A stretch of 5,779 nt of DNA from Bacteroidales bacterium (GCA_007122505.1 SKTQ01000271.1:1-5779), one strand, 5' to 3'. Counted from the first letter of the stretch, positions 1 to 5,779 are shown. A program made the numbers and translations. The notes: generated from the sequence alone by a model not told the origin.

Positions 1-76
1 GGTCAGATGCAAGGCGTCGAAAGCCGCCGACATAGTAGTCTATTTCAAGGCTTTCGCAACGAAGCAGATGGCCTGA
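1..76. repeat. Long imperfect palindrome, probable intergenic repeat element
   Basis: The sequence folds back on itself over about 73 bases. A perfect 8-base stem (CGAAAGCC at 18-25 with GGCTTTCG at 49-56) encloses a second stem (GACATAG at 29-35 with CTATTTC at 40-46, one mismatch) around the loop TAGT. Outer bases also pair in part (GGTC at 1-4 with GGCC at 70-73). The hexamer CAGATG occurs in direct orientation near both ends (4-9 and 65-70). No reading frame crosses the element. A long, gene-free, imperfect dyad beside a gene is typical of dispersed palindromic repeats (REP- or MITE-like). Repetition elsewhere in the genome is inference, because only one full copy is visible. It may extend beyond the left edge. 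Confidence 0.5.
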
Positions 77-91
77 AGTAAAAGCACCTGA

Positions 92-174
92 AAAAAGCAA
101 ACAAATTAAGTTTATATAAGCTTTTGCTCTTATTATCATTTATTCAGGCAGATACAAGAATTTGTTTGCTTTTT
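92..174. repeat. Perfect 16-base inverted repeat with 51-base spacer
   Basis: AAAAAGCAAACAAATT at 92-107 is exactly complementary to AATTTGTTTGCTTTTT at 159-174. The spacer 108-158 is AT-rich and includes CAGGCAGATACAAG (145-158), which resembles the start of the 1-76 element (GTCAGATGCAAG). A shorter pair, GCCTGAA at 71-77 and TTCAGGC at 143-149, is interleaved with it. The long loop and AT-rich arms make a simple intrinsic terminator unlikely. It could be the ends of a small degenerate mobile element, or a transcript structure between the 302 gene and whatever lies to its left. The function is unknown. Confidence 0.55.
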
Positions 175-301
175 GTGAATAATGCAGGTTAGCCGCTTCC
201 GGATAGTAAAAAACATTAATCATTTGCAAGACCGGGTCAGGGTCACCGGCAAGCGATTACATTGATCCTGTTCTGTTTTTCAACTTTTCCTTCAGGGAAT
301 C

Positions 302-2257
302 ATGCTGAAATCTTTTTTCATATTTGGGATGTGTATGCTTTTGACCGGCGTCCTGCCTGTTCGGGGTCAGTTGACAGGTGAGTTGTCTTCAGACGATCGT
401 CGTGCCGTACGTGCATATCATCGGGCTGAAGAGGCATTGCTCCGGCATGATCCTTCATCCGCAATTAGTGACCTGCAGCGTGCTATAGAGCGGGATAATG
501 CTTTCGCGGAAGCACACCTTTTGCTTGCCGAGATATATTTTGAAACAGAAAGGTTTGCGGAAAGTATTCCATCCTATGAAAAAGCCATTGGCCTGAATCC
601 GAAACTATATCCTCCGGCAAAATACAGGCTTTCCATGGCATTTTACCGTACCGGAAGATATGCCGATGCTGTTGAGTGGGTGAAGCGTTTTATAGACATG
701 GGCGGCTATTCCCCGGTCATGGCTGAAAGAGCGGAAGACCTGTTGATACGCAGCAGGTTTGCCAATGAGCTCAGGAACAACCCTGTCCCTTTCCACCCGG
801 TGAATCCGGGGCCGGCGATCAATACACGCCATGCAGAGTACAGCCCGGCACTGACTGCTGATGAGCAAACCCTGATATTCACCAGGAAAAAGCCCCGGCA
901 GGAAACTCCTGCCCCGGGTCAGACAGCCTATTTTGAGGACTTCTATATCAGCCATTACCGGGAAGGAGAATGGACAACTGCCATAAATCTCGGTCCGCCG
1001 CTTAATACACCCGGTAACGAGGGTGCACAAACCATTACGGCCGATGGACGTCACCTGTATTTTGCGGCATGTAACCGCCCCGATGTTGTCGGGCGTTGCG
1101 ATATCTATTATTCGCTCAGGGAAGGCGGACAATGGACAAGGCCTGTGAACCCGGGGCGTCCGTTAAACTCAACAGCATGGGATTCACAACCTTCCATCTC
1201 GGCCGACGGATCGGTCATCTATTTTACCAGCAGCAGGGAAGGGAGCATCGGACCGATGGACATCTGGAAGGCAACCCGCGACGAACAGGGACACTGGAAT
1301 GACCCGGTTAATCTGGGGCCAACCATCAACACCTCAGGCAGTGAAATGTCACCCTTTATCCATCACGACAATGTTACCCTGTATTTTGCATCCGACGGCC
1401 ACCCGGGGATGGGTGGTCTGGACATTTTTTACAGCCGGCGAAATGAGGACGGACAATGGTCGAAGCCCGTGAACATTGGTTATCCGATAAATACCCACGG
1501 CGATGAATTTGCCATGATCGTGGGTGCTTCCGGAACAACGGCCTGGTTTTCGTCAGATATGGAAGGAGGCCATGGTGATGCCGATCTGTACACCTTTGAT
1601 CTCTACCAGGAAGCCAGACCACTGGCGCATACTTTCATGCGGGGCAGGGTATATGATGCGGAAACACGGGAGCCCCTTGCTGCCGGATTTGAGCTGTTTA
1701 CCCTCCACGATGGTCAACGCATCACGGCTGCAACATCAGATCCCCATGATGGAAGCTTCCTGGTGGCCATTCCTGTTGACAAAGAGCTGGCGCTGAATGT
1801 CTCAAAAACCGGATACCTCTTCTTTTCAGCGCATTTTAGCTATACAGATCCGGGATCTGCCGCAGAGCCATACCTCCGGGATATTGCACTGCAACCCATA
1901 CAGGCAGACGAACCTGTGGTTTTGGAAAATATCTTCTTCGCATTTGACAGCTATGATCTGGAAAAAGCCTCAAAGCCTGAGCTGGACAAACTGTATCACT
2001 TTTTGCTGGAGAATCCGTCAGTGCACATTGAGATCGGCGGTCATACAGACAGCCTGGGAAGTGATGAATACAATGTCACATTGTCTGAAAATCGCGCCGG
2101 AAGTGTAAGAAATTATCTCATTGAGGCGGGTATTTCTCCGGAAAGGATCACATACAAAGGATACGGTGATACCAGGCCGGTTGCGACCAACGAAACTCCA
2201 GAGGGAAGAGCCATGAACAGGCGCACCGAATTCAGGGTGGTCCGTCCCGAACATTAA
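302..2257 (+). CDS. Exported TPR-PD40-OmpA envelope protein, PorE-like
   Basis: A 651-residue exported protein predicted to bind peptidoglycan. Residues 1-22 are a signal peptide (K3, hydrophobic 5-19, likely cut before Q23). Residues about 35-135 carry TPR-like helical repeats (for example AFAEAHLLLAEIYF). Residues about 165-432 are a beta-propeller of five PD40/WD40-like units near 179-195, 239-258, 293-314, 347-366 and 400-419, separated by recurring PVNxGxxxNT linkers. Residues about 445-530 look like a carboxypeptidase-regulatory-type beta domain (GRVYDAETREPL). Residues about 538-648 are an OmpA C-terminal domain with the peptidoglycan-binding pattern HTD (D583) and NxxLSxxRA (R598), ending in NRR (639-641). 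This order matches PorE, a type IX secretion component whose P. gingivalis form is a lipoprotein. Here the only early cysteine (C11, preceded by FGM) is not in a lipobox, so a soluble periplasmic protein is more likely. Related multi-domain OmpA proteins are often paralogous in Bacteroidota, so true PorE identity is unproven. The ATG at 302 is chosen because it begins the signal peptide. AGGGA at 294-298 sits too close to it to be a convincing ribosome site. Confidence 0.87.
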   Translation: MLKSFFIFGMCMLLTGVLPVRGQLTGELSSDDRRAVRAYHRAEEALLRHDPSSAISDLQRAIERDNAFAEAHLLLAEIYFETERFAESIPSYEKAIGLNPKLYPPAKYRLSMAFYRTGRYADAVEWVKRFIDMGGYSPVMAERAEDLLIRSRFANELRNNPVPFHPVNPGPAINTRHAEYSPALTADEQTLIFTRKKPRQETPAPGQTAYFEDFYISHYREGEWTTAINLGPPLNTPGNEGAQTITADGRHLYFAACNRPDVVGRCDIYYSLREGGQWTRPVNPGRPLNSTAWDSQPSISADGSVIYFTSSREGSIGPMDIWKATRDEQGHWNDPVNLGPTINTSGSEMSPFIHHDNVTLYFASDGHPGMGGLDIFYSRRNEDGQWSKPVNIGYPINTHGDEFAMIVGASGTTAWFSSDMEGGHGDADLYTFDLYQEARPLAHTFMRGRVYDAETREPLAAGFELFTLHDGQRITAATSDPHDGSFLVAIPVDKELALNVSKTGYLFFSAHFSYTDPGSAAEPYLRDIALQPIQADEPVVLENIFFAFDSYDLEKASKPELDKLYHFLLENPSVHIEIGGHTDSLGSDEYNVTLSENRAGSVRNYLIEAGISPERITYKGYGDTRPVATNETPEGRAMNRRTEFRVVRPEH

Positions 2258-2264
2258 GATCAGG

Positions 2265-2308
2265 AAAAAAATGAACGGCTTTTTGCATAAGGCCCCGGCC
2301 GTTTTTTT
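2265..2308. terminator. Intrinsic terminator after the OmpA-family gene
   Basis: AACGGC at 2274-2279 pairs with GCCGTT at 2298-2303. The stem is preceded by seven A (2265-2271) and runs into a T tract (2302-2308), so it could work in either direction. A compact alternative, GGCC-CC-GGCC (2291-2300), could form inside. It starts eight bases after the stop codon of the upstream gene and should isolate dnaB from it. Confidence 0.75.
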
Positions 2309-2364
2309 AATGGCGAAGCAGTTGGCGTCATCCTTCATTGTTGATAACTATTTTTACGAAAAGT

Positions 2365-2396
2365 GTTGGCAGCACATGGGAGATTGCTTACATTTG
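2365..2396 (+). promoter_or_regulatory. Candidate Bacteroidota-type promoter for dnaB
   Basis: TACATTTG at 2389-2396 matches the Bacteroidota -7 consensus TAnnTTTG exactly. GTTG at 2365-2368, 20 bases upstream, is one change from the -33 box TTTG. The predicted transcript start falls at or within a few bases of the ATG at 2401, which would make the message leaderless or nearly so. It lies downstream of the terminator, where a promoter is expected. The call rests on motif matching only. Confidence 0.4.
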
Positions 2397-2400
2397 GACT

Positions 2401-3933
2401 ATGGAAAATAAAGAACAAAAGGTGCGTGATGTTCCTGCAAGAAAGAATAAAAAGATCTTTTATTCCCTTGATTATTCGGACCATGGAAGAGTGCCTCCCC
2501 AAGCCATTGACCTGGAAGAAGCACTTTTGGGTGCCATGATGCTTGAGCAGAACGCCCTGACAAATGTCATTGATATATTAAAACCTGAGGTTTTCTATAA
2601 AGAAAGCCACCAAAAAATATTTTCTGCCATCCATGATTTGTTTTCCAATGCCCAACCTGTTGATATACTTACTGTTACAGAAGCGCTAAAGAAGAGCGGG
2701 GAGCTTGATATGGTAGGCGGTGCCTATGCCATATCCATGCTCACCAACAGGGTTGCCAGCTCCGCCAATTCGGAATATCATGCCCGGATCGTCCTGCAAA
2801 AGTTTTTGCAGCGCGAGCTGATCCGCATATCATCCGAAATCATCAAAGATTCCTATGAAGACAGCCAGGACGTTTTTGACATACTGGATAAAGCAGAGAA
2901 GGAGCTTTTTGCGGTCAGTGAAACCAATCTGCGACGCAATTACAAGAACATGCATTCGCTGATCAAAGATGCCATTACACAAATAGAGGGAGCCAAAAAC
3001 CAGGATGGGCATATCAGTGGTATTCCAAGTGGTTTTACGGATCTTGACAGGGTGACGGCAGGCTGGCAAAAAGCAGACCTGATTATCCTTGCTGCCCGGC
3101 CGGGTATGGGGAAAACGGCCTTTGTGGTCACCATGGCCCGAAACATGGCGGTTGACTTTAAAAAACCGGTGGCCATTTTCTCCCTGGAGATGACAGGTGT
3201 TCAGTTGGTTACAAGATTGATTGCCAGTGAATCAGAGCTGGCTGCGGATAAATTGCGCAGGGGGCAACTGGAAGATTATGAATGGGAACAACTCAATTCG
3301 CGCCTTGGTGCACTGACGGATGCACCTCTGTTTATCGACGATACCGCGGCCTTATCCATTTTCGAGCTCAGAGCCAAATGCCGGAGACTGAAAGCGCAGC
3401 ATGATGTGCAGCTTATCATTGTGGATTACCTTCAGCTGATGTCTGGGGGGGCTGACAACCACCGGGGAAACAGAGAACAGGAAATCAGCAACATTTCACG
3501 CTCCATGAAAAGCCTGGCTAAAGAGCTTAACGTTCCTGTAATCGCTATCTCACAGCTGAGCCGCGCGGTAGAAACGAGAGGAGGTTCTAAGCGGCCTATT
3601 CTTTCCGACTTGCGTGAATCCGGTGCCATTGAACAGGATGCAGATATGGTGCTGTTTATTTACCGTCCTGAATATTATCAAATTACAGAAGATCAACAGG
3701 GCAACTCAACCGAGGGGCTGGCACAGCTAATCATCGCCAAGCATCGAAATGGTGCACTAAAAGACATCAATCTGCGTTTTATTCAAAACTTTGCAAAGTT
3801 TACTGAATATGAATCAGGGGATTATGGGCTGCGAAGGGATATGGCACCCTCTGAAAGATTTGATGATCAGCCCAATACAATGACCATCCCATCCAAAATG
3901 AATGATATGGATGATGACGATGTGCCGTTCTGA
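2401..3933 (+). CDS. dnaB: Replicative DNA helicase DnaB
   Basis: The hexameric ATP-driven 5'-3' helicase that unwinds DNA at the replication fork and works with primase. Numbered from the ATG at 2401 (510 residues), the N-terminal helical domain spans about 32-135 (VPPQAIDLEEALLGAMM at 31-47), then a linker helix near 157-174, then the RecA-like domain at about 207-470. Visible motifs are Walker A ARPGMGKT (232-239, K238), SLEM with catalytic E263, Walker B LIIVDYLQLM (338-347, D342), the sensor-like VIAISQLSR (Q385), SDLRESGAIEQDAD (from 402), and KHRNG with the arginine-finger candidate R449. No intein interrupts the ATPase motifs. The frame is open back to an ATG at 2338, but those 21 extra residues (MLITIFTKSVGS...) do not look like a DnaB N-terminus and overlap the candidate promoter, so 2401 is preferred. 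No Shine-Dalgarno lies at a useful distance. After the RecA domain a low-complexity tail of about 40 residues ends in DDDDVPF, very like the tip of SSB. All core motifs are intact. Confidence 0.96.
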   Translation: MENKEQKVRDVPARKNKKIFYSLDYSDHGRVPPQAIDLEEALLGAMMLEQNALTNVIDILKPEVFYKESHQKIFSAIHDLFSNAQPVDILTVTEALKKSGELDMVGGAYAISMLTNRVASSANSEYHARIVLQKFLQRELIRISSEIIKDSYEDSQDVFDILDKAEKELFAVSETNLRRNYKNMHSLIKDAITQIEGAKNQDGHISGIPSGFTDLDRVTAGWQKADLIILAARPGMGKTAFVVTMARNMAVDFKKPVAIFSLEMTGVQLVTRLIASESELAADKLRRGQLEDYEWEQLNSRLGALTDAPLFIDDTAALSIFELRAKCRRLKAQHDVQLIIVDYLQLMSGGADNHRGNREQEISNISRSMKSLAKELNVPVIAISQLSRAVETRGGSKRPILSDLRESGAIEQDADMVLFIYRPEYYQITEDQQGNSTEGLAQLIIAKHRNGALKDINLRFIQNFAKFTEYESGDYGLRRDMAPSERFDDQPNTMTIPSKMNDMDDDDVPF

Positions 3934-3948
3934 CGCAAATAAGCGTCA
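3931..3948. repeat. Short hairpin overlapping the dnaB stop codon
   Basis: TGACGC (3931-3936) and GCGTCA (3943-3948) are perfect complements around the loop AAATAA, and the TGA stop codon is part of the stem. No T tract follows, so it is not a standard intrinsic terminator. It may protect the 3' end of the message or be chance. Confidence 0.4.
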
Positions 3949-3992
3949 ACCATTGAACAAATTTCCCCATTCATGATTTAATGTATTAGAGG

Positions 3993-4044
3993 TATTGGCC
4001 GGGGAAAACCGTGTTCTTTTTGCGAATGTGTTTTCCTGCCAATA
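3993..4044. repeat. Two-part inverted repeat between dnaB and the next gene
   Basis: TATTGGC (3993-3999) pairs with GCCAATA (4038-4044), and GGAAAAC (4003-4009) pairs with GTTTTCC (4030-4036). This gives 14 paired bases with a small internal loop (CGG opposite T) and a 20-base apical loop. Possible roles are the 3' structure or weak terminator of dnaB, or an operator, since its right arm overlaps the candidate promoter of the 4100 gene. No strong T tract follows. Confidence 0.45.
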
Positions 4045-4048
4045 TTTG
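4019..4048 (+). promoter_or_regulatory. Candidate promoter for the secreted-protein gene
   Basis: TTTG at 4019-4022 and AATATTTG at 4041-4048 (one change from TAnnTTTG) are 18 bases apart, close to the Bacteroidota -33/-7 arrangement. The start would fall near 4054, leaving a leader of about 45 bases before the ATG at 4100. The leader contains a small hairpin (GCCGG at 4056-4060 with CCGGC at 4070-4074). Motif match only. Confidence 0.4.
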
Positions 4049-4099
4049 TTGTTTAGCCGGGGATAAAAACCGGCACATTGTTTTCCGATTAAAAACTAA

Positions 4100-5371
4100 A
4101 TGAACATGAAGAGATACCTGGTTTTATTTTTCTTTGTACTTATATCATTGCAATCTTTTGGTGCACAAATACTGGTGCCCATGGATCAGTCCCAGCGCAA
4201 TCACTTGAAGGCATACGGAGTTGCTTATTATGTGCTTACCTATGATATTGAGGTGAGTTGGTTGTTAAACTACCGGGGTGGCAGTTTCATGTTTGAGCAC
4301 CATCCTGAGTTTGAGCAGGAAATGTTGGTGCGTGGTGTAAGCTACCAGGTGATTGCTGATGTGCAGGCTGCAGCCATTCTTCGTGAAATTGCCGAGCCGG
4401 AAGTAAACATGGACGAGATCAGGCTTCACAAGGTACCCCGCATAGCGGTTTATACGCCTCCTAACAGTTTGCCCTGGGATGATGCGGTTACACTGGCACT
4501 TACCTATGCCGAAATTCCATACGATGAAATATATGATGATGAAGTTCTTGCAGGTGTATTGCCCCTGTATGATTGGCTTCACCTGCACCACGAGGATTTC
4601 ACCGGGCAGTTTGGCAAGTTTTGGTTTGCGTTTCGCAATGCTGAGTGGTATCGTGAAGATGTTCGGCTGGCAGAAGAAACTGCTCGTCGACTTGGCTTTT
4701 CCCAGGTTGCCCATCTCAAATTGGCTGTGGCCAAAAAGATCCGTGATTTTGTAGAAGGCGGTGGTTATATGTTTGCTATGTGTTCGGCGCCTGAAAGCAT
4801 TGATATTGCCCTGGCTGCAGAAGGGGTTGACATTCTTCACGAGGTTTACAATGGCACGCCTCCTGATCCCGACGCCCAGGAACGACTGGATTTTTCCCGC
4901 ACCTTTGCCTTCGAAAACTTTACCATCGTGCCCGATCCGGCTATCTATGAAAAATCAAATATTGATGTCCCCAAGACCGGCCGCAATCAAAACACCGATT
5001 TTTTCACCCTTTTTGAGTTTTCGGCCAAGTGGGATCCCATTCCAACCATGCTGACCCAGAACCATGAGCAGGTGGTCAAGGGATTCATGGGGCAGACTAC
5101 AGCTTTCCGCAAGGCAGTTATTAAACCCACTGTCACGATCCTCGGTGACAACAGATCCAAAGAGGAAGCGAGATATATTCATGGCACGAGAGGGAACGGA
5201 ACTTTTACCTTCCTCGGCGGACACGATCCGGAAGATTACAGGCACCACGTTGGTGACCCGCCAACCGATCTGGACCTTTTCCCAAACTCACCCGGTTACA
5301 GGCTCATTTTGAACAATGTACTGTTCCCCGCTGCAAGGCAAAAGCCTTTGAAAACCATGCAGGACAATTGA
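4100..5371 (+). CDS. Secreted protein with amidotransferase-like motifs, function unproven
   Basis: A 423-residue exported protein. Residues 1-21 or 1-22 form a signal peptide (K4 R5, hydrophobic 6-17, cut near SFG/AQ), so the mature protein should be periplasmic or surface-exposed. From memory, a Bacteroidota family with the same landmarks (LVPMDxxQxNHLKAYG at 26-40, WLLNYRGGSF at 54-63, LPWDDAVTLALTYAEIPYDEIYDDEV at 124-149, YDWLHLHHEDFTGQ at 157-170) is often labelled 'asparagine synthetase B'. The sequence does not support that label: there is no N-terminal Cys2 nucleophile and no SGGxDS ATP-pyrophosphatase motif. Instead, GGGYMFAMCSA (220-230) resembles the nucleophile elbow of class I glutamine amidotransferase/ThuA-like folds, with C228 as candidate nucleophile, and LGGHDPEDY (372-380) offers H375 and E378 to complete a triad. 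This is inference from motif shape. ATG 4106 (M3, giving MKRYLVL) is an equally good start; no Shine-Dalgarno favours either. It follows dnaB by 166 bases and converges with the folA fragment. Confidence 0.85.
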   Translation: MNMKRYLVLFFFVLISLQSFGAQILVPMDQSQRNHLKAYGVAYYVLTYDIEVSWLLNYRGGSFMFEHHPEFEQEMLVRGVSYQVIADVQAAAILREIAEPEVNMDEIRLHKVPRIAVYTPPNSLPWDDAVTLALTYAEIPYDEIYDDEVLAGVLPLYDWLHLHHEDFTGQFGKFWFAFRNAEWYREDVRLAEETARRLGFSQVAHLKLAVAKKIRDFVEGGGYMFAMCSAPESIDIALAAEGVDILHEVYNGTPPDPDAQERLDFSRTFAFENFTIVPDPAIYEKSNIDVPKTGRNQNTDFFTLFEFSAKWDPIPTMLTQNHEQVVKGFMGQTTAFRKAVIKPTVTILGDNRSKEEARYIHGTRGNGTFTFLGGHDPEDYRHHVGDPPTDLDLFPNSPGYRLILNNVLFPAARQKPLKTMQDN

Positions 5372-5376
5372 TCTGT

Positions 5377-5399
5377 GGTTTTGCTGCAGGTCAAAATCC
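5377..5399. terminator. Weak hairpin after the secreted-protein gene
   Basis: GGTTTTG (5377-5383) pairs with CAAAATCC (5392-5399) with one bulged T, around an eight-base loop. It sits just after the TGA at 5369-5371, between convergent genes, where a terminator is expected. No T tract follows on either strand, so its activity is doubtful. Confidence 0.3.
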
Positions 5400-5418
5400 T
5401 GTGCGCATCTGTCTGACG

Positions 5419-5779
5419 TTACCGGCAGCGTGATTTTTTCTTGTACACCAGGAAGGCATAGGGATATTTGTTCTTCTCGTCGGCGTCGAACTCCTCCATT
5501 TCCAGTAGTTCCCATTTTTCAGGATCAATATCCGGGAAAAATGCATCTCCGTCAAAATTTGCATAAATCTTGGTGATATACAGCCGGCGCATCCCGGGTA
5601 CCAATGATTTTTCCACAAAGTGATGCAAAACTGGAAATTTTTTTCGAAATTTGGAGTTTATGCTTAAATTATTTAATCCTATTGCTTGCCATGTTTCACC
5701 ATTATTATTAGATAGGTGAACTCCATTACCAGTACCCATGCCAGCAATTAAGTTTAACTCAGAATCTATAACTAATGAA
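5419..5779 (-). CDS. folA: Dihydrofolate reductase C-terminus joined to an Asp-box fragment (partial, chimeric)
   Basis: An open minus-strand frame runs from the window edge to the TAA at 5419-5421 (119 codons visible). Its last part (about 5419-5620) is the C-terminal third of dihydrofolate reductase, the NADPH-dependent enzyme that makes tetrahydrofolate. VPGMRRLYIT aligns without gaps with E. coli LPKAQKLYLT, and IYANFDGDAFFPDID, W and FDADEKNKYPYAFLVYKKK follow in the expected order, ending at a normal DHFR C-terminus. The N-terminal two thirds, including the conserved GGG turn just before this point and all of the substrate site, are absent. Where the GGG should be the frame reads KKFPVLHHF and then changes to unrelated protein. 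By hand count GC is about 43% over 5419-5620 and 31% over 5656-5779. As it stands this could not be an active reductase. An internal ATG at 5739 exists but is not a natural folA start. The DHFR assignment is firm; whether the join is real is not. Confidence 0.72.
   Translation of the reverse strand, partial: SLVIDSELNLIAGMGTGNGVHLSNNNGETWQAIGLNNLSINSKFRKKFPVLHHFVEKSLVPGMRRLYITKIYANFDGDAFFPDIDPEKWELLEMEEFDADEKNKYPYAFLVYKKKSRCR
5653..5779 (-). other. Asp-box (BNR) repeat fragment upstream of the folA remnant
   Basis: In the same open frame, the part nearest the window edge reads SLVIDSELNLIAGMGTG, NGVHLS and then SNNNGETW, a perfect Asp-box (S-x-[DN]-x-G-x-[TS]-W), followed by GLNNLSINS. This pattern of NL(I/F)AG, GV(H/Y)LS, Asp-box and NLSINS is one blade of the tandem BNR beta-propeller units found in large secreted Bacteroidota proteins. 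SINS would normally lead into another unit beginning like the visible SLVIDS; here it runs instead into KFRKKF and DHFR. The DNA is markedly AT-rich. It probably comes from a different gene; the parent is not in the window. Confidence 0.55.

Noticed and set aside
216..226. TTAATCATTTG as a -7 box for the envelope gene
   Set aside because: The TA is four rather than two bases from TTTG, and no TTTG lies at the right distance upstream.
302..370. Lipoprotein signal in the OmpA-family protein
   Set aside because: The only early cysteine, C11, is preceded by FGM and sits inside the hydrophobic core, which does not fit a lipobox.
605..1132. 175-codon minus-strand frame opposite the OmpA-family gene
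   Set aside because: The opposite strand encodes clear TPR and PD40 units; this frame has no recognisable feature and is explained as antisense shadow.
2338..2400. Longer dnaB start at the ATG at 2338
   Set aside because: The 21 added residues are unlike DnaB N-termini and overlap the best promoter match; the ATG at 2401 gives a standard N-terminus.
4265..4840. 191-codon open frame on the minus strand inside the secreted-protein gene
   Set aside because: It lies entirely opposite a strongly supported gene, and its translation shows no signal peptide, domain or motif I recognise; it is a shadow frame.
4100..5371. Asparagine synthetase function
   Set aside because: No Cys2 glutaminase start, no SGGxDS synthetase motif, and a signal peptide that would send it away from cytoplasmic ATP and aspartate.
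5416..5440. Possible plus-strand terminator: ACGTT / AGCGT stem followed by six T
   Set aside because: The stem is only five pairs including a G-T, and the T run is simply the lysine codons of the folA C-terminus on the other strand.
1..5779. CRISPR array, tRNA, rRNA, transposase or defence cassette
   Set aside because: I read both strands for regularly spaced repeats and for typical motifs and found none; the repeats present are single inverted or paired elements.

Overview
The window looks like an ordinary chromosomal segment of a Bacteroidota bacterium, probably from the Bacteroidales/Marinilabiliales/Flavobacteriia spectrum; I cannot place it more finely. Four things point there: a TPR-PD40-regulatory-domain-OmpA envelope protein with the PorE-type domain order; a replicative helicase with the Bacteroidota-style N-terminus (VPPQAIDLEEALLGAMMLE); a secreted protein of a family I recall from Bacteroidota; and the lack of usable Shine-Dalgarno sequences, with promoter-like boxes of the Bacteroidota type (TTTG, then TAnnTTTG).

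Layout. Bases 1-301 hold no gene I can support. They carry a long imperfect stem-loop (1-73) that looks like an intergenic palindromic repeat, then a perfect 16-base inverted repeat (92-107 / 159-174). Bases 302-2257 (+) encode a 651-residue exported protein that should attach to peptidoglycan through a C-terminal OmpA-like domain. A good intrinsic terminator follows (2265-2308). Bases 2401-3933 (+) encode the replicative DNA helicase DnaB (510 residues, no intein), whose C-terminus ends in an acidic tip like that of SSB. The gap 3934-4099 is rich in inverted and direct repeats and contains a candidate promoter. Bases 4100-5371 (+) encode a 423-residue secreted protein of unproven function with a possible Cys-His-Glu site of the class I amidotransferase type. 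I recall relatives being labelled 'asparagine synthetase B', but no AsnB motif is present.

Right edge. On the minus strand, convergent with the previous gene, lies the C-terminal third of dihydrofolate reductase (FolA). Upstream of it, in the same open frame, is an AT-rich stretch encoding an Asp-box (BNR) repeat that does not belong to FolA. This is either a real rearrangement or, more likely, a chimeric assembly join near a contig end.

The genes do not form one obvious pathway. A terminator separates the first gene from dnaB, and the third gene has its own candidate promoter. I see no CRISPR array, transposase, tRNA, rRNA or defence cassette. The most notable points are the FolA/Asp-box junction, the possible catalytic site in the secreted protein, and the SSB-like tip on DnaB. 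None of these amounts to a demonstrated new system.
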